This document shows positions 45,203-54,189 of a stretch of 64,000 bases of DNA, in pieces; the first letter of the stretch is position 1, and every line of letters starts with the position of its first letter. A model generated the notes under the pieces. The model was not told the origin of the DNA. It saw only the letters and a list, made by a program, of their open reading frames with translations, and did no database searches. The position numbers were made by a program, and so were the translations under genes. The stretch lies in contig NZ_JACCFJ010000001.1 of assembly GCF_013410345.1 (NCBI RefSeq), positions 62,001 through 126,000 on the forward strand, written 5' to 3'. The stretch is from Saccharopolyspora hordei. Lineage in GTDB: Bacteria; Actinomycetota; Actinomycetes; Mycobacteriales; Pseudonocardiaceae.

Positions 45203-45817
45203 GCGTTCACCGTGTCATGTCGCCCGGGCCTGGAGGCCCTTTTCTCGGTCCTGCTCGTCCTTCGCCTGGAGGCGTTCACCTGACCGGACCAAACTCCCGG
45301 AACCGGCACTGCGTGCTCGACGGCGCACGCCACCGCATTCGCCATCGCGCCAACGCCGGCGGTGACGCCGTCACCCTCCCATCCCCGGTTCCACGAACGG
45401 ATCAGCAAGGCATGTGACCTGATCCCCGGTGCAGCCCAGCCGACCCGCTCGCCTGGTCTCTCGTACCGCCCACCAGGAAGCGCAACAGCTCAGCGGCCTT
45501 CCCGGGGGCGCTGCGGCCAAGCGTGATGCTCAGCGGATCGGCGCCCGCTCCGCGCAGCGAGTTCTCAGTCGGGTTCAGCCGACCGCGTGCACGGGCGGCG
45601 CCGCGACTGGCGCGCACATCGATCGCGGTGCCACCACTGTGTTCCGGGGCATGGATCTCTTGATCCTCCCGCACCTCATGAGTTACCGATCAGTAGGACG
45701 GTTCATCGCTGCGGTCGACGACGCGGTGTTCACGAGTCGGGCCGGGCGGAGCACTGCCCGCCACCGGTCCCGGGCGGTGGCCCAGCCGTCTCACCCACGC
45801 ACCTCGAAGGAGTCGCC
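45203..45817. other. Gene-poor stretch before the crotonase gene
   Basis: 615 bases in which no frame resembles a known family. Open stretches on both strands have no ribosome sites or hydrophobic/charge patterning of a protein. The crotonase promoter should lie near its 3' end. No repeat or tRNA fragment was recognised. Confidence 0.35.
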
Positions 45818-46489
45818 ATGCCCTCGCTCGACCGCCAGGACAACGTCTTCGTCCTCGACCTCGGAGACGGCGAGAACCGCTTCCACCCCGACTGGATCCG
45901 AGCGGTCGGTGCCGCGCTCGACGAGGTGGAGAAGGCAGAGGGCCCGCGCGCCCTGGTGACCGCCGCGACGGGGAAGTTCTACTCGAACGGGCTCGACCTG
46001 GAGTGGCTGTTCGCCAACGCCGACCACCACCACGACTACGTGGTCTCCGTGCACGAGCTGTTCGCGCGACTGCTGTCGCTGCCGCTCATCACGGTGGCCG
46101 CGCTGCAGGGGCACACCTTCGCTGCCGGCGCGATGTTCTCCCTCGCCCACGACTTCCGCGTCATGCGCGCCGACCGCGGCTTCTGGTGCCTGCCCGAAGC
46201 CGACATCAACATCCCCTTCACCCCCGGCATGGCCGCCCTCATCCAGGCCCGCCTGGCACCGCAGACCGCGCACGAGGCCATGGTCACCGCCCGCCGCTAC
46301 GGCGGCACCGACGCCGCGGCCGCAGGCATCGTCGACCGGGCGGTCGCCGAGGACGCCGTGCGCTCCACCGCCATCGAGATCGCCCAGGAACAGGCGGGCA
46401 AGGCCGGCGACACCCTCGGCACCATCAAGTCCCGCATGTACGCCCCGGTCCTGGCCACCCTGCGCGACACCACCAACCCGCTCGGCTGA
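45818..46489 (+). CDS. Enoyl-CoA hydratase/isomerase (crotonase) family protein
   Basis: 223 residues. The crotonase oxyanion loops are KFYSNGLDLEWL and TFAAGAMFSLAHDFRVM. The residue normally acting as catalytic Glu is replaced or shifted (PEADINIPFTPG), as in enoyl-CoA isomerase-like members. This is nearer to ECI/fungal-type delta-isomerases. GAAGGAG precedes ATG. No fatty-acid genes are adjacent. Confidence 0.8.
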   Translation: MPSLDRQDNVFVLDLGDGENRFHPDWIRAVGAALDEVEKAEGPRALVTAATGKFYSNGLDLEWLFANADHHHDYVVSVHELFARLLSLPLITVAALQGHTFAAGAMFSLAHDFRVMRADRGFWCLPEADINIPFTPGMAALIQARLAPQTAHEAMVTARRYGGTDAAAAGIVDRAVAEDAVRSTAIEIAQEQAGKAGDTLGTIKSRMYAPVLATLRDTTNPLG

Positions 46490-46504
46490 GAACGCCCCGT
46501 GCTC

Positions 46505-46550
46505 CGCGGCCGGGACGGTCGGGCTCCCCGTCCCGACCGTCCCGGCCGCG
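46505..46550. terminator. Strong hairpin terminator
   Basis: 19-bp perfect stem (CGCGGCCGGGACGGTCGGG with its complement) and an 8-base loop, 16 bases after the crotonase stop. Confidence 0.8.
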
Positions 46551-46680
46551 GCGTGATCAAGCCGACGACGCCGTCCACATCGGACTGCAGGCGAGGCGGG
46601 GAGACGTGCTCACCGGGTCAGCTGCGGCACCCTCCGGCAGCGTGTCGCGCACGGTTCCCCGCCCTTGACCCGCCGGAACG

Positions 46681-47043
46681 TCACGCGTCCGTCGCCGGTG
46701 GCTCGCCGCTGTCCGACGGCAGGTCGAGGGTGAGGCCGGTGCCTCGGCACCGCGGGCACGGGCGGCGGCTGGGGACGAACTTCGGCGAGGAGCCGGCGCC
46801 GTAGCGGGCCTGGACGGCGGGGACTTCGCGCTCTCCGCCGCAGTGACCGCACTTGTCCCGCGGCCAGCAGGTGCTCGGCAGCGCTTCGGCCAGTCGGACC
46901 ACCCGCATCCGCAGGTCGCGGAGGCGTTGCGGCTCCTCGTCCGGTCGCGCGTGGCGTCCGGCGACGTCGGCTTCGACGAGCGCGGCCTCGTAGGCGCGCA
47001 CCGCCTGTTCGACGTCGTGCTGGACTTCGATCTGCTTGCGCAT
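46681..47043 (-). CDS. Zinc-ribbon hypothetical protein
   Basis: 120 residues. The first half is helical and charged; the second half carries CGHCGG and CPRCRG pairs about 30 residues apart, like a single DnaJ-type zinc finger. It starts 34 bases downstream of the LCP gene and may share its transcript. No enzyme domain is visible. Confidence 0.6.
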   Translation of the reverse strand: MRKQIEVQHDVEQAVRAYEAALVEADVAGRHARPDEEPQRLRDLRMRVVRLAEALPSTCWPRDKCGHCGGEREVPAVQARYGAGSSPKFVPSRRPCPRCRGTGLTLDLPSDSGEPPATDA

Positions 47044-47077
47044 GGTCGTCGGCCCCTCCGTTCGCGGGCTGGTGTCC

Positions 47078-48076
47078 TCAGCCGGTGGTGATGAGCTCCT
47101 GCGGGACCGGCTGGTCGGCGGCCAGGGCGCCGAACAGGGCCTGCGCCTCGTCCCGGTCCCACGTGACGACCGACGCGCCGTCGTCGGTCTCGGCGAAACC
47201 GCCGAAGGGCACGGTCGTCGTCACGCCCTCGCCGGAGGCGACGCCGTTCATCGCGAACGCCGAGCCGGCCAGGTGCCACACGTTGTCGCCCTGGCCGACC
47301 AGGAACGCACCGGAGGTGTCGAGGACGAGCGGGAACAGCCGCACCGGGTCGAGGTGGACCTCGGGGCTGGAGGCCTTCTCGGTCAGCGCGGCCAGGAACT
47401 CCCGCTGCCGCTCCACCCGGTCCAGGTCGCCGCGGGCGGAGGCGCGGGTGCGCACGTGGCCCAGCGCCTGCGGGCCGTCGCGGGTCTGGCAGCCCGCCTC
47501 CAGGTCGAGGTCGGCCCTGGGGTCGTGCACCGGTTCCGCCCCGCACGGGTCGACCCCGCCGATGGCGTCGGTCGTGTCGGCGAACCCACCGAGGCCGATC
47601 TCGGCGCAGTGGTCGATGCGCACGCCGGTCGAGGCCTCGACCGTCCGCGCCGGCAGCCGGGGGCCGCCGTAGGCGAAGGCCGCGGTGAGCTCGTCCTCGC
47701 CCCGGCCGGGGACCGGCACCGAGGAGTCGCGCGGCAGGCTCACCGTGGTGGGCATGCCGTCGCCTTCGGGGACGTGCACGAGCACCACGGTGTCGGTGCG
47801 CCGCCCCGCGGCGTCACCGGTGCCGAGCTCGGCCTGGCGCCCGGCGTCGAGCCCTTCCCGGCTGTCCGAGCCCACCAGCAGCCAGTTCGTGCCCGGTCCG
47901 TCCGCGGGCCGGTCGCCGTCGGCCGGCAGCGCGTCCTCCCGCTCGAGCGAGAAGTCGACGCAGGCGAGGAAACCGACCAGGGCCGGCACGGGGACCAGGA
48001 CCGCCCTGCCCGGTCGTCTGCGCCGCACCCGCGGGGGCTCCTGCGCGTGCGGCGGCCGTTGCTGCGTGGAAGTCAT
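47078..48076 (-). CDS. LytR-CpsA-Psr (LCP) family protein
   Basis: 332 residues. A basic cytoplasmic tail and one membrane segment (AVLVPVPALVGFLACVDF) are followed by the LCP domain: NWLLVGSDSRE, RRTDTVVLVHV, VSLPRDSSVPVPG and the late RTRASARGDLDRVERQREFL. LCP enzymes attach glycopolymers such as arabinogalactan to peptidoglycan. ATG 48076 is preferred, with GGCGAG close by, over an upstream ATG without a site. Confidence 0.85.
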   Translation of the reverse strand: MTSTQQRPPHAQEPPRVRRRRPGRAVLVPVPALVGFLACVDFSLEREDALPADGDRPADGPGTNWLLVGSDSREGLDAGRQAELGTGDAAGRRTDTVVLVHVPEGDGMPTTVSLPRDSSVPVPGRGEDELTAAFAYGGPRLPARTVEASTGVRIDHCAEIGLGGFADTTDAIGGVDPCGAEPVHDPRADLDLEAGCQTRDGPQALGHVRTRASARGDLDRVERQREFLAALTEKASSPEVHLDPVRLFPLVLDTSGAFLVGQGDNVWHLAGSAFAMNGVASGEGVTTTVPFGGFAETDDGASVVTWDRDEAQALFGALAADQPVPQELITTG

Positions 48077-48394
48077 CTCGCCGTCCGGGTTCTCCGTTCC
48101 CGCGGACCTGTTCCGCGGCCGTGCGGCGGAAGAGCATGACATGACGGCGTCTGTCTGAATAGGACTGGATCCACATCGGGGGACAACGAAGCAGAAACGC
48201 GGTGATCACGCCCGAGCAACTGTTCTCCCCCGAATTTCGTTGGTTTCCCGAAACCAACCTGGAGCGCCGCTGGCTGGCACACATTCCTGAACACATTTTG
48301 CTTTCAAGCCTGGTCACGCGTGGCGATCATCTCAGGTCATCGCGGCGCCTACGGGGTTGTTCTCCCTCGTCATCCGTGGTCACGATCGGCCGCC
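48077..48394. promoter_or_regulatory. Divergent promoter gap with an 8-bp palindrome
   Basis: 318 bases between the LCP gene and the His-rich membrane protein. It is locally AT-richer than its surroundings. GTTGGTTT and AAACCAAC (48239-48258) form a palindrome with a 4-base spacer, a candidate operator. No gene is supported. Confidence 0.35.
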
Positions 48395-48787
48395 ATGAGT
48401 CATTCCCCGCACCACGCCGGCGGTCCTCACCCGCCGCACCACCACGGCCACCACTCGTCACACGACGGCTGTTTCGATGGTCGCGCAATGGGTGAGCGCG
48501 ATCGTCGTGGAGACGGATCGGAAACCGTCGCGAACGTGATCCGCGCCGTGGTCGGCGCGGTCGTGTCGGTGTTCGCCCTGCACATCCTCTTCGTCGTGTT
48601 CGACGCCAACCAGGGGAACGGGTTCGTTTCCTCCATCTACCTGCTGGCCAAGACGCTCGTGCTGGGCCTGGGCGACGTCTTCACCCCGGACGACGCGTTG
48701 CTGGGCGTCGTCCTGAACTACGGCCTGGCCGCCCTGGTCTACCTGGTGGTCGGACAGCTCGTCATCAAGGCCGTCCGGCGCCACTGA
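48395..48787 (+). CDS. Small two-pass membrane protein with His-rich N-terminus
   Basis: 130 residues. The first 30 contain many histidines (HHHGHHSSHDG), suggestive of metal binding. Two or three hydrophobic segments follow (VVGAVVSVFALHILFVVF; VVLNYGLAALVYLVVGQLV). A later ATG at 48488 would drop the His-rich part. Similar proteins are annotated as hypothetical in actinomycetes. No partner is evident. Confidence 0.6.
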   Translation: MSHSPHHAGGPHPPHHHGHHSSHDGCFDGRAMGERDRRGDGSETVANVIRAVVGAVVSVFALHILFVVFDANQGNGFVSSIYLLAKTLVLGLGDVFTPDDALLGVVLNYGLAALVYLVVGQLVIKAVRRH

Positions 48788-48966
48788 CCCCGACCTCCGG
48801 ACGCGAGGGCCGGCATGCCTGTTCCGGCAGCAGCCGGTCCGCGCCGCACCCCCTGATCGTCGCGGCTCCGCGCGGGCTGTGCGGCAGCAGCTCGCTCGCC
48901 GCACAGACCCCCGCTGAGCCGCGGTGGGGGCTTGCTTCGTGACCCGGGTCTCGCGATGATCCCGGT

Positions 48967-49785
48967 GTGCAGGACCACGACGCGGACCACCTGGCAGCGG
49001 CCGGGGTCGACATGGATTCGCCCAACGCGGCGCGGATGTACGACTACTACCTCGGCGGCTCCGCCAACTTCGCCGTCGACCGGGATGCCGCCGAGCGGTT
49101 CCTCGAGAAGGTGCCCACCGGCCGGAAGTGGGCCTACGCCAACCGCGCGTTCCTCGGCCGGGCCGTGCGGTTCATGGTCGAGCAGGGCATCGACCAGTTC
49201 CTCGACCTCGGGTCCGGCATCCCGACCGTGGGCAACGTGCACGAGATCGCGCACAGCGTCGCCCCGGACGCGCGGGTGGCCTACGTGGACCACGAGTCCG
49301 TCGCGGTCGCGCACGCCCAGGCGCTCCTCGACGGCGTTCCGCACGTCACCATCACGCAGGCCGACATCCGGGAACCCGAGACCGTGCTCAAGGCGCCCGG
49401 TGTGGCCGAGCTGCTGGACTTCAGCCGGCCGGTCGGGGTGCTGGCCGTCGCGATACTGCACTTCGTGCCCGACTCCGACGACCCGGTGGGCGTCATGCGC
49501 CGCTACCGGGAGGCGTGCGTGCCGGGCAGCTACCTGGCGCTGTCGCACCTGTCCTCGGTGACCTTCACCGACGACCAGCTCAGCGCCGGCCACGAGATCT
49601 ACAACCGCACCTCCACCCCCGGGACGCTGCGCAGCCGCGAGCAGATCGCCGAGCTGCTCACCGGGTACGAGCTGGTCGAGCCCGGCCTGGTGCTGCTCCC
49701 CGAGTGGCGCCCGGAGGTCCCCGTCGACCCCGCTGAGGCGGCGCAGACCAACAGCTACGCCGCCGTCGGCGTGCTGGAGCGCTGA
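48967..49785 (+). CDS. SAM-dependent methyltransferase (DUF574)
   Basis: 272 residues. DSPNAARMYDYYLGGSANF near the N-terminus and FLDLGSGIPTVGNVHEIAH as the SAM-binding loop identify the actinobacterial S-adenosyl methyltransferase family PF04672. VAYVDHESVAVAHAQALL and VGVLAVAILHFVPD complete the Rossmann core. The targets of this family are mostly unknown. GTG start with little leader sequence upstream. Confidence 0.88.
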   Translation: MQDHDADHLAAAGVDMDSPNAARMYDYYLGGSANFAVDRDAAERFLEKVPTGRKWAYANRAFLGRAVRFMVEQGIDQFLDLGSGIPTVGNVHEIAHSVAPDARVAYVDHESVAVAHAQALLDGVPHVTITQADIREPETVLKAPGVAELLDFSRPVGVLAVAILHFVPDSDDPVGVMRRYREACVPGSYLALSHLSSVTFTDDQLSAGHEIYNRTSTPGTLRSREQIAELLTGYELVEPGLVLLPEWRPEVPVDPAEAAQTNSYAAVGVLER

Positions 49786-49944
49786 GCCACCACACGACGA
49801 GCGGAGGCTCGGTCCTCGGTGCGCCGGTGGTCACGACTTCTGCGAAACGCCCGAATCCGGCGCGGTTCTCTGCCACGATCACCTTCGGGGGAGTCGGCGC
49901 AACCTGCGACCGGCTCGTGTGCACTGACCAGGAGGGGGATGGTG

Positions 49945-50265
49945 ATGTCACGCGCCGTGCGATCCGCGGTCGCCGCGGTGTGCGGGGGTCTGCTGCTCAG
50001 CGGGTGCTCGATGAGCTTCTCCGTCGGGCCGCAGGTGGGCAAGGACGCGTTGGAGAAGACGGTGACCGAGCGGCTCACCGAGATGGCCGGGCAGCGGCCC
50101 GACTCGGTGACCTGCCCCGGCCCGCTGGCGGCCGAGGTCGGCAAGACCGAGCGGTGCGTGCTGACGGCCGGGGGCGACCGGATCGGGGTGACCGTCACCG
50201 TCACCTCCGTCCAGGGCGGCAACGTCAAGTTCGACATCGAGGTCGACGACCAGCCGATGCCGTGA
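49945..50265 (+). CDS. DUF4333 lipoprotein
   Basis: 106 residues. Signal peptide with lipobox LLLSGC, then the DUF4333 domain (VTCPGPLAAEVGKTERCVLT, with its two cysteines). Exported and lipid-anchored. AGGAGGGGG lies six bases before the chosen ATG; an ATG two codons earlier is too close to it. The family is common in actinobacteria, with an unknown role. Confidence 0.85.
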   Translation: MSRAVRSAVAAVCGGLLLSGCSMSFSVGPQVGKDALEKTVTERLTEMAGQRPDSVTCPGPLAAEVGKTERCVLTAGGDRIGVTVTVTSVQGGNVKFDIEVDDQPMP

Positions 50266-50274
50266 CACGCGAGC

Positions 50275-50302
50275 GGAGGCCCGTGCACGCGCACGGGCCT
50301 CC
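50275..50302. terminator. Convergent hairpin terminator
   Basis: 12-bp perfect stem GGAGGCCCGTGC with ACGC loop between the lipoprotein and serine-hydrolase genes. Confidence 0.8.
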
Positions 50303-50308
50303 TCGTCC

Positions 50309-51391
50309 TCAGCCGCAGATCGCGGCGGTGATGACGTCGTTGACCTTCGCCGAGCCGATGTTGGAGTTGGTCACCGTGGCCACGTGGCGACCGTCGGCGG
50401 TGACGTCGGTGTGCGAGGCGAAGCCGGGCACCATGCCGTCGTGGCCCCAGGTCACCGCACCGCACGGCAGCGTCCGCTTCAGCAGCCCCAGGCCGACGGC
50501 CAGGTCCGGTGCGCCCTCGACGGGCACGGTCGTCCGCATCTCCGCCAGGCTCTCCGGCGAGGTCAGTTCACCGGCGAGGAGCGCCTGGTAGAAGCGGGTG
50601 ATGTCCTGCTGGGTGGAGATCATGCCGCCCGCCGGGCCGAACAGCGACGGCTCGAAGGCCGTGGCGTCGAGCCACAGGAACAGCGGCGGGACCCGACCGC
50701 CGACGTAGCCGTGCACCAGCGGGTCGGGCAGGCTGCGGTCGCCCGCCTCCGGGTAGGTGGTGTCGTGCAGGCCGAGCGGCCGGATGATCCGGTCGGTGAT
50801 CTCCTGGCCGACCGGGTTCCCGGTGACCGCCTCGACCATCAACCCGAGGATCTCGTAGTTGGTGTTGGAGTAGTGGAACTCCGCGCCCGGCGCGCTCACC
50901 GACGGGTGGCGCAGGCCGTCGCGCACCAGCTCCCGCAGCGCGAAGGTGCCGTCCAGGCGCGGGACCGGGGTCGGCAGGTCGTTGGTCGGGATCCCGCTGG
51001 TGTGCTGCAGGAGGTGCCGGACGGTGATGACGCTGCCGTCGTGGCCGTTGCCGGTGACCACGCCCGGCAGGTAGCGCTCGATCGGCTCGTCGAGGACCAC
51101 CTTGCCCTCGTCGACCAGCTGCATCGTCACGACCGCGGTGAACGTCTTGGTCTGGCTGCCGATCCGGTAGTGGTCGGTGGAGGTGATCGGCCGGTCGGTG
51201 CCGACCGTGGCGGTCCCCGCCGAGAACTCCCACGACCCGGTGTGGTCTCCGCCGTGCACGCCCGCGCCGGGGCCCACTTCCGCCTGGTAGGCGGTCAACG
51301 CGTCCTGGACGTCCGCGGTCTCGGCGTGCGCCGGGAGCGGGAACGCCAGCACGGCCGCGACCGCGGGCCCCACCCACCACGTCTTCCTCAT
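50309..51391 (-). CDS. Secreted serine hydrolase (beta-lactamase/DD-peptidase fold)
   Basis: 360 residues. A signal peptide ends at AHA. The serine motif is SQTK within YRIGSQTKTFTAVV, the second motif is YSNTNY and the third is in WGHDGMVPG. This is the class C beta-lactamase/D-alanyl-D-alanine carboxypeptidase family. It acts outside the membrane on peptidoglycan peptides or esters. It is not clearly a resistance enzyme. Confidence 0.85.
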   Translation of the reverse strand: MRKTWWVGPAVAAVLAFPLPAHAETADVQDALTAYQAEVGPGAGVHGGDHTGSWEFSAGTATVGTDRPITSTDHYRIGSQTKTFTAVVTMQLVDEGKVVLDEPIERYLPGVVTGNGHDGSVITVRHLLQHTSGIPTNDLPTPVPRLDGTFALRELVRDGLRHPSVSAPGAEFHYSNTNYEILGLMVEAVTGNPVGQEITDRIIRPLGLHDTTYPEAGDRSLPDPLVHGYVGGRVPPLFLWLDATAFEPSLFGPAGGMISTQQDITRFYQALLAGELTSPESLAEMRTTVPVEGAPDLAVGLGLLKRTLPCGAVTWGHDGMVPGFASHTDVTADGRHVATVTNSNIGSAKVNDVITAAICG

Positions 51392-51466
51392 GTCGTCTCC
51401 TCGTCGTGCTGTCCCTTCGGCCCCGGAGCGGACTGGCCGCCGCGAGCAGGACCAAGAGGCTCCCGG

Positions 51467-52435
51467 TCAGTCGGCCAGTTGGCGCAGGGTCTCGGTGAAG
51501 TGCTCCCAGGTGGCGTCGAGGTCCGCCGGGCGGGTGTGCGGGCGGCGGAACTCCGCCACGAACTCGGCCAGGTCCATTAGCGTCCAGCGCAACCGGTGGA
51601 GCGCCAACGCCTCGGCGTCCACCGCGCGGCCGGTGCGTTCCCCGTAGCGGGCGAGGTCGGCCGGGTCGTCGGAGAGCAGCGACAGGTCGCGCTCGGGGAC
51701 GGCCAGGCCTGCGGTGTCCCAGTCGACCAGCCGGTAGCCGTCGTCGGTGCGCAGCAGGTTGCCGGGGTGCGGCTCGCCGTGCGTGACGACGTGCGCGGCG
51801 CCGCGTTCCTGGACGCGGGCGGCCATCCGGTCGAACTCGGCCAGCCGCGCCCGCACGTGGTCGGCGTGCTCGGCGAGCAGCTCGCCGGCGGGCTCCGCGA
51901 ACGGCCCGCCCGACCAGGGACCGTCGAGCGCCGCTTCGAGCTCGTCCCGTCCCCACGGGTCCAGGGCGAGGCGCGGTGTCATCGGCGGTGGGGTGCGGGT
52001 GTGCAGGCGGGCGAGCAGGTCGATGACCTCGTCCCGCTCCGCCCCGGTCAGCGCCTGCCCGAACTCGCCCGTTTCCCCGTCCACGTGCGGGAAGACGCTG
52101 AGCCCGTAGCGGTCGTCCAGCTCGACCACCAGCTCACCGGAGGCTGCGGGGATGGGCGCGACGACGAAGTCCAGCCCGTCCTCGCGCAGGGCCGCAGCCG
52201 TGCCCATCGCGCGGCGCACTCCCCGGAGCGCTTCGCGCGCGCCGCGACCGCAGTGCCACTTGCGTTCCAGGTCCGCGACGGTGACGAACCACCGACGACC
52301 GTCCACATCGGTCACCCTCCAGTGGTGGTCACCGAACCCGACGGGGAGGTGGACGACGTCCTCGGTCCGGATGCCGAACTCCTCGAGCCCCCGCAGCAGC
52401 AGGCCGTCGTCCCACCGTTCCGGAAGGTGCTCCAC
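51467..52435 (-). CDS. APH(9)-like aminoglycoside/spectinomycin-type phosphotransferase
   Basis: 322 residues. VGFGDHHWRVTDVDGRRWFV resembles the nucleotide-binding lobe of spectinomycin kinases. The catalytic site is VVTHGEPHPGNLL with YRLVDWDTAGLAVPERDL. It phosphorylates a small alcohol with ATP. Chromosomal homologues often have unknown substrates, so resistance is not implied. It begins 75 bases upstream of the hydrolase gene on the same strand. Confidence 0.78.
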   Translation of the reverse strand: MEHLPERWDDGLLLRGLEEFGIRTEDVVHLPVGFGDHHWRVTDVDGRRWFVTVADLERKWHCGRGAREALRGVRRAMGTAAALREDGLDFVVAPIPAASGELVVELDDRYGLSVFPHVDGETGEFGQALTGAERDEVIDLLARLHTRTPPPMTPRLALDPWGRDELEAALDGPWSGGPFAEPAGELLAEHADHVRARLAEFDRMAARVQERGAAHVVTHGEPHPGNLLRTDDGYRLVDWDTAGLAVPERDLSLLSDDPADLARYGERTGRAVDAEALALHRLRWTLMDLAEFVAEFRRPHTRPADLDATWEHFTETLRQLAD

Positions 52436-52543
52436 ACCGCGACGCTAGCAGGGCGGGGACGGTGCCCGGTGGGGATTCGCTTCCGCGACGCCACACGTCG
52501 CGTGCGCAGTTCAGCGTCAGGGCGTGGTGGTTGACTGGTCGGC

Positions 52544-53125
52544 ATGTCCGAACCACGGCACCTGAACCACGCAGCAGCCGCCCTGACCGGGATCGTCGAG
52601 TCCATCGAACCGGGGCAGCTCACCGCACCGACCCCGTGCGCCGACCACTCGGTGCGCGACCTGCTGAACCACCTGCTGTTCTGGGGACCGTCCCTGGAAG
52701 GCGGCGCCCGCAAGGAGGTCGTCCCGCCACCCGCGGCGAGCGAGTCGGACGCCGACCTCACCAGCGGGGACTGGAAGGGCGACGTCGTGCGCCAGGTGGA
52801 GCGCACGTCCCACGCCTGGAGCACACCCAGCGCGTGGGAGGGCATGACCCACATGGGCAGCCCGAGGCAGATGCCGGCCGAGCTGATCGGCGGCATGATC
52901 ACCATGGAGTTCGCGGTGCACGCCTGGGACCTGGCCCGAGCCACCGACCAGGACCTCGACCTCGACGACGACCTCATCGCCGACGCTCGCGACGTCATCG
53001 CCAAGACCGGCGACCAAGGCCGAGCGATGGGCGTCTTCGGCGCGGAGGTCCCCGTCCCGGACACCGCCCCACCCCTCCACCACCTCCTCGGCGAAACCGG
53101 CCGCAACCCGCAGTGGCGGCCGTAG
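52544..53125 (+). CDS. TIGR03086-type DinB-like metal-binding protein
   Basis: 193 residues. LTAPTPCADHSVRDLLNHLL and FAVHAWDLARATDQDLDLDD are the hallmark segments of the actinobacterial maleylpyruvate isomerase N-terminal/DinB-like TIGR03086 proteins, with the H-x3-H/D metal ligands. They are thought to be thiol-dependent S-transferases using mycothiol, but most are uncharacterised. Last chromosomal gene before the defence island. Confidence 0.82.
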   Translation: MSEPRHLNHAAAALTGIVESIEPGQLTAPTPCADHSVRDLLNHLLFWGPSLEGGARKEVVPPPAASESDADLTSGDWKGDVVRQVERTSHAWSTPSAWEGMTHMGSPRQMPAELIGGMITMEFAVHAWDLARATDQDLDLDDDLIADARDVIAKTGDQGRAMGVFGAEVPVPDTAPPLHHLLGETGRNPQWRP

Positions 53126-53152
53126 GGGGTGGGCTCTATTGTCGGCCACCAG

Positions 53153-54175
53153 TCACGAAAACCACAAAGCTCTCACCTCGTCGAATCGCTTTTTGACCGC
53201 CTCCGGACTGGGACCTCGGACAAATTGAACACCGGAAAGCTTGGCATATTCAGAGTAGTCCCTCAGCGACGGGGCGAGCACCACCGTCCACGACTCCGGA
53301 TCAACCGCTAACAAGTTGTTGTCGTAAAGCCGGTGCACATCCGCTCGCAGGAGCACGCCTTCATCGAGATCATGCGTCTCGTGCTCGGCGAACGGCCTGA
53401 GGTGAGCAGCCTCTAACACGTCTGTCGGGCAGGGGCCCGTCACCGCACACACGGCCCCGTACCTCTTCAGCAATTCCTGACGGAACGCCTCTTGCCCGTA
53501 GCGGGCTTTGGTCAAAACGAGACGGCGTCCACCATGAGGAGGCTTTTGCGGAGATTCGCTCTTCTCGGGCAGCTTAGGCGGCAGAGGTATCGACAGTTCA
53601 GCCAGCATCTCCTTCAGCTTGATCGGATCGACGGGGCGAATCGCATTCTGTTTGGCAGCGTCAAGGAAGGCGACCTTGATCCGCCCTGAATCGATCGCGC
53701 CGTCAAGCGCACGCCAGTACCCACCGTAATGTGCGATGAACTGGGTGACTTGCACCTGCTTCTCGGCTGGTTGATCGAACTCCATGCGACACCCAGTCGT
53801 CCGACAGCGGAATCTGCGAGTTTGCCTCATTCGTTTCTCGAACCGACCGGATCCACACCCCGGGCAAACGCGCCGCGTCTTCGTCACGTGGTCCAGCCGA
53901 TCGATCTGATGGATCCGACCGACGCCCTGCACGCCTGTCTCATCGCGGAGGACCACGAGGTCACCAACCTTTACTCTGCGATAGTTGGCGACCCTGCTGT
54001 CGTAGACGTATTGCACGCCGAGAATGTCGTCGTACCCAGTGTTCCCACCGTACTTTCGGGTGTCCGACGAGAACATCGCCCATGCCTGAGAAAAAGCAGA
54101 TCTGGCGATGGCAACAGCTTTCGCGCGCATCAAGTCTTCGCCACAAAGAAAGGACTGAACCACTGTTTCGTCCAA
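53153..54175 (-). CDS. HNH endonuclease with zinc ribbon (McrA-like partner)
   Basis: 340 residues from TTG. The first 100 residues look like a DNA-recognition module (YVYDSRVANYRRVKVGDLVV). A zinc ribbon follows, from CPGCGSG to CRTTGC. The C-terminal HNH fold has AVCAVTGPC, LEAAHLRPFAEHETHDLDEG and LRADVHRLYDNNLLAVDP. It is likely a modification-dependent or R-M nuclease cutting DNA. It starts 14 bases after the ScoMcrA-head-like gene, its probable partner. It lies in a lower-GC island. Confidence 0.75.
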   Translation of the reverse strand: MDETVVQSFLCGEDLMRAKAVAIARSAFSQAWAMFSSDTRKYGGNTGYDDILGVQYVYDSRVANYRRVKVGDLVVLRDETGVQGVGRIHQIDRLDHVTKTRRVCPGCGSGRFEKRMRQTRRFRCRTTGCRMEFDQPAEKQVQVTQFIAHYGGYWRALDGAIDSGRIKVAFLDAAKQNAIRPVDPIKLKEMLAELSIPLPPKLPEKSESPQKPPHGGRRLVLTKARYGQEAFRQELLKRYGAVCAVTGPCPTDVLEAAHLRPFAEHETHDLDEGVLLRADVHRLYDNNLLAVDPESWTVVLAPSLRDYSEYAKLSGVQFVRGPSPEAVKKRFDEVRALWFS

Positions 54176-54189
54176 TTCCCAGATTTTTC

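Noticed and set aside
45402-45674. 90-residue minus-strand frame before the crotonase gene
   Set aside because: No ribosome site, no family likeness and an equally long frame on the other strand.
44346-45817. RiPP precursor gene for the radical-SAM/SPASM protein
   Set aside because: No short frame with a ribosome site and leader/core pattern was found. The flanks are a truncated membrane protein and unassigned sequence.
42757-52435. APH-like genes as antibiotic resistance determinants
   Set aside because: Family membership alone does not show an antibiotic substrate, and none has neighbours pointing to resistance.
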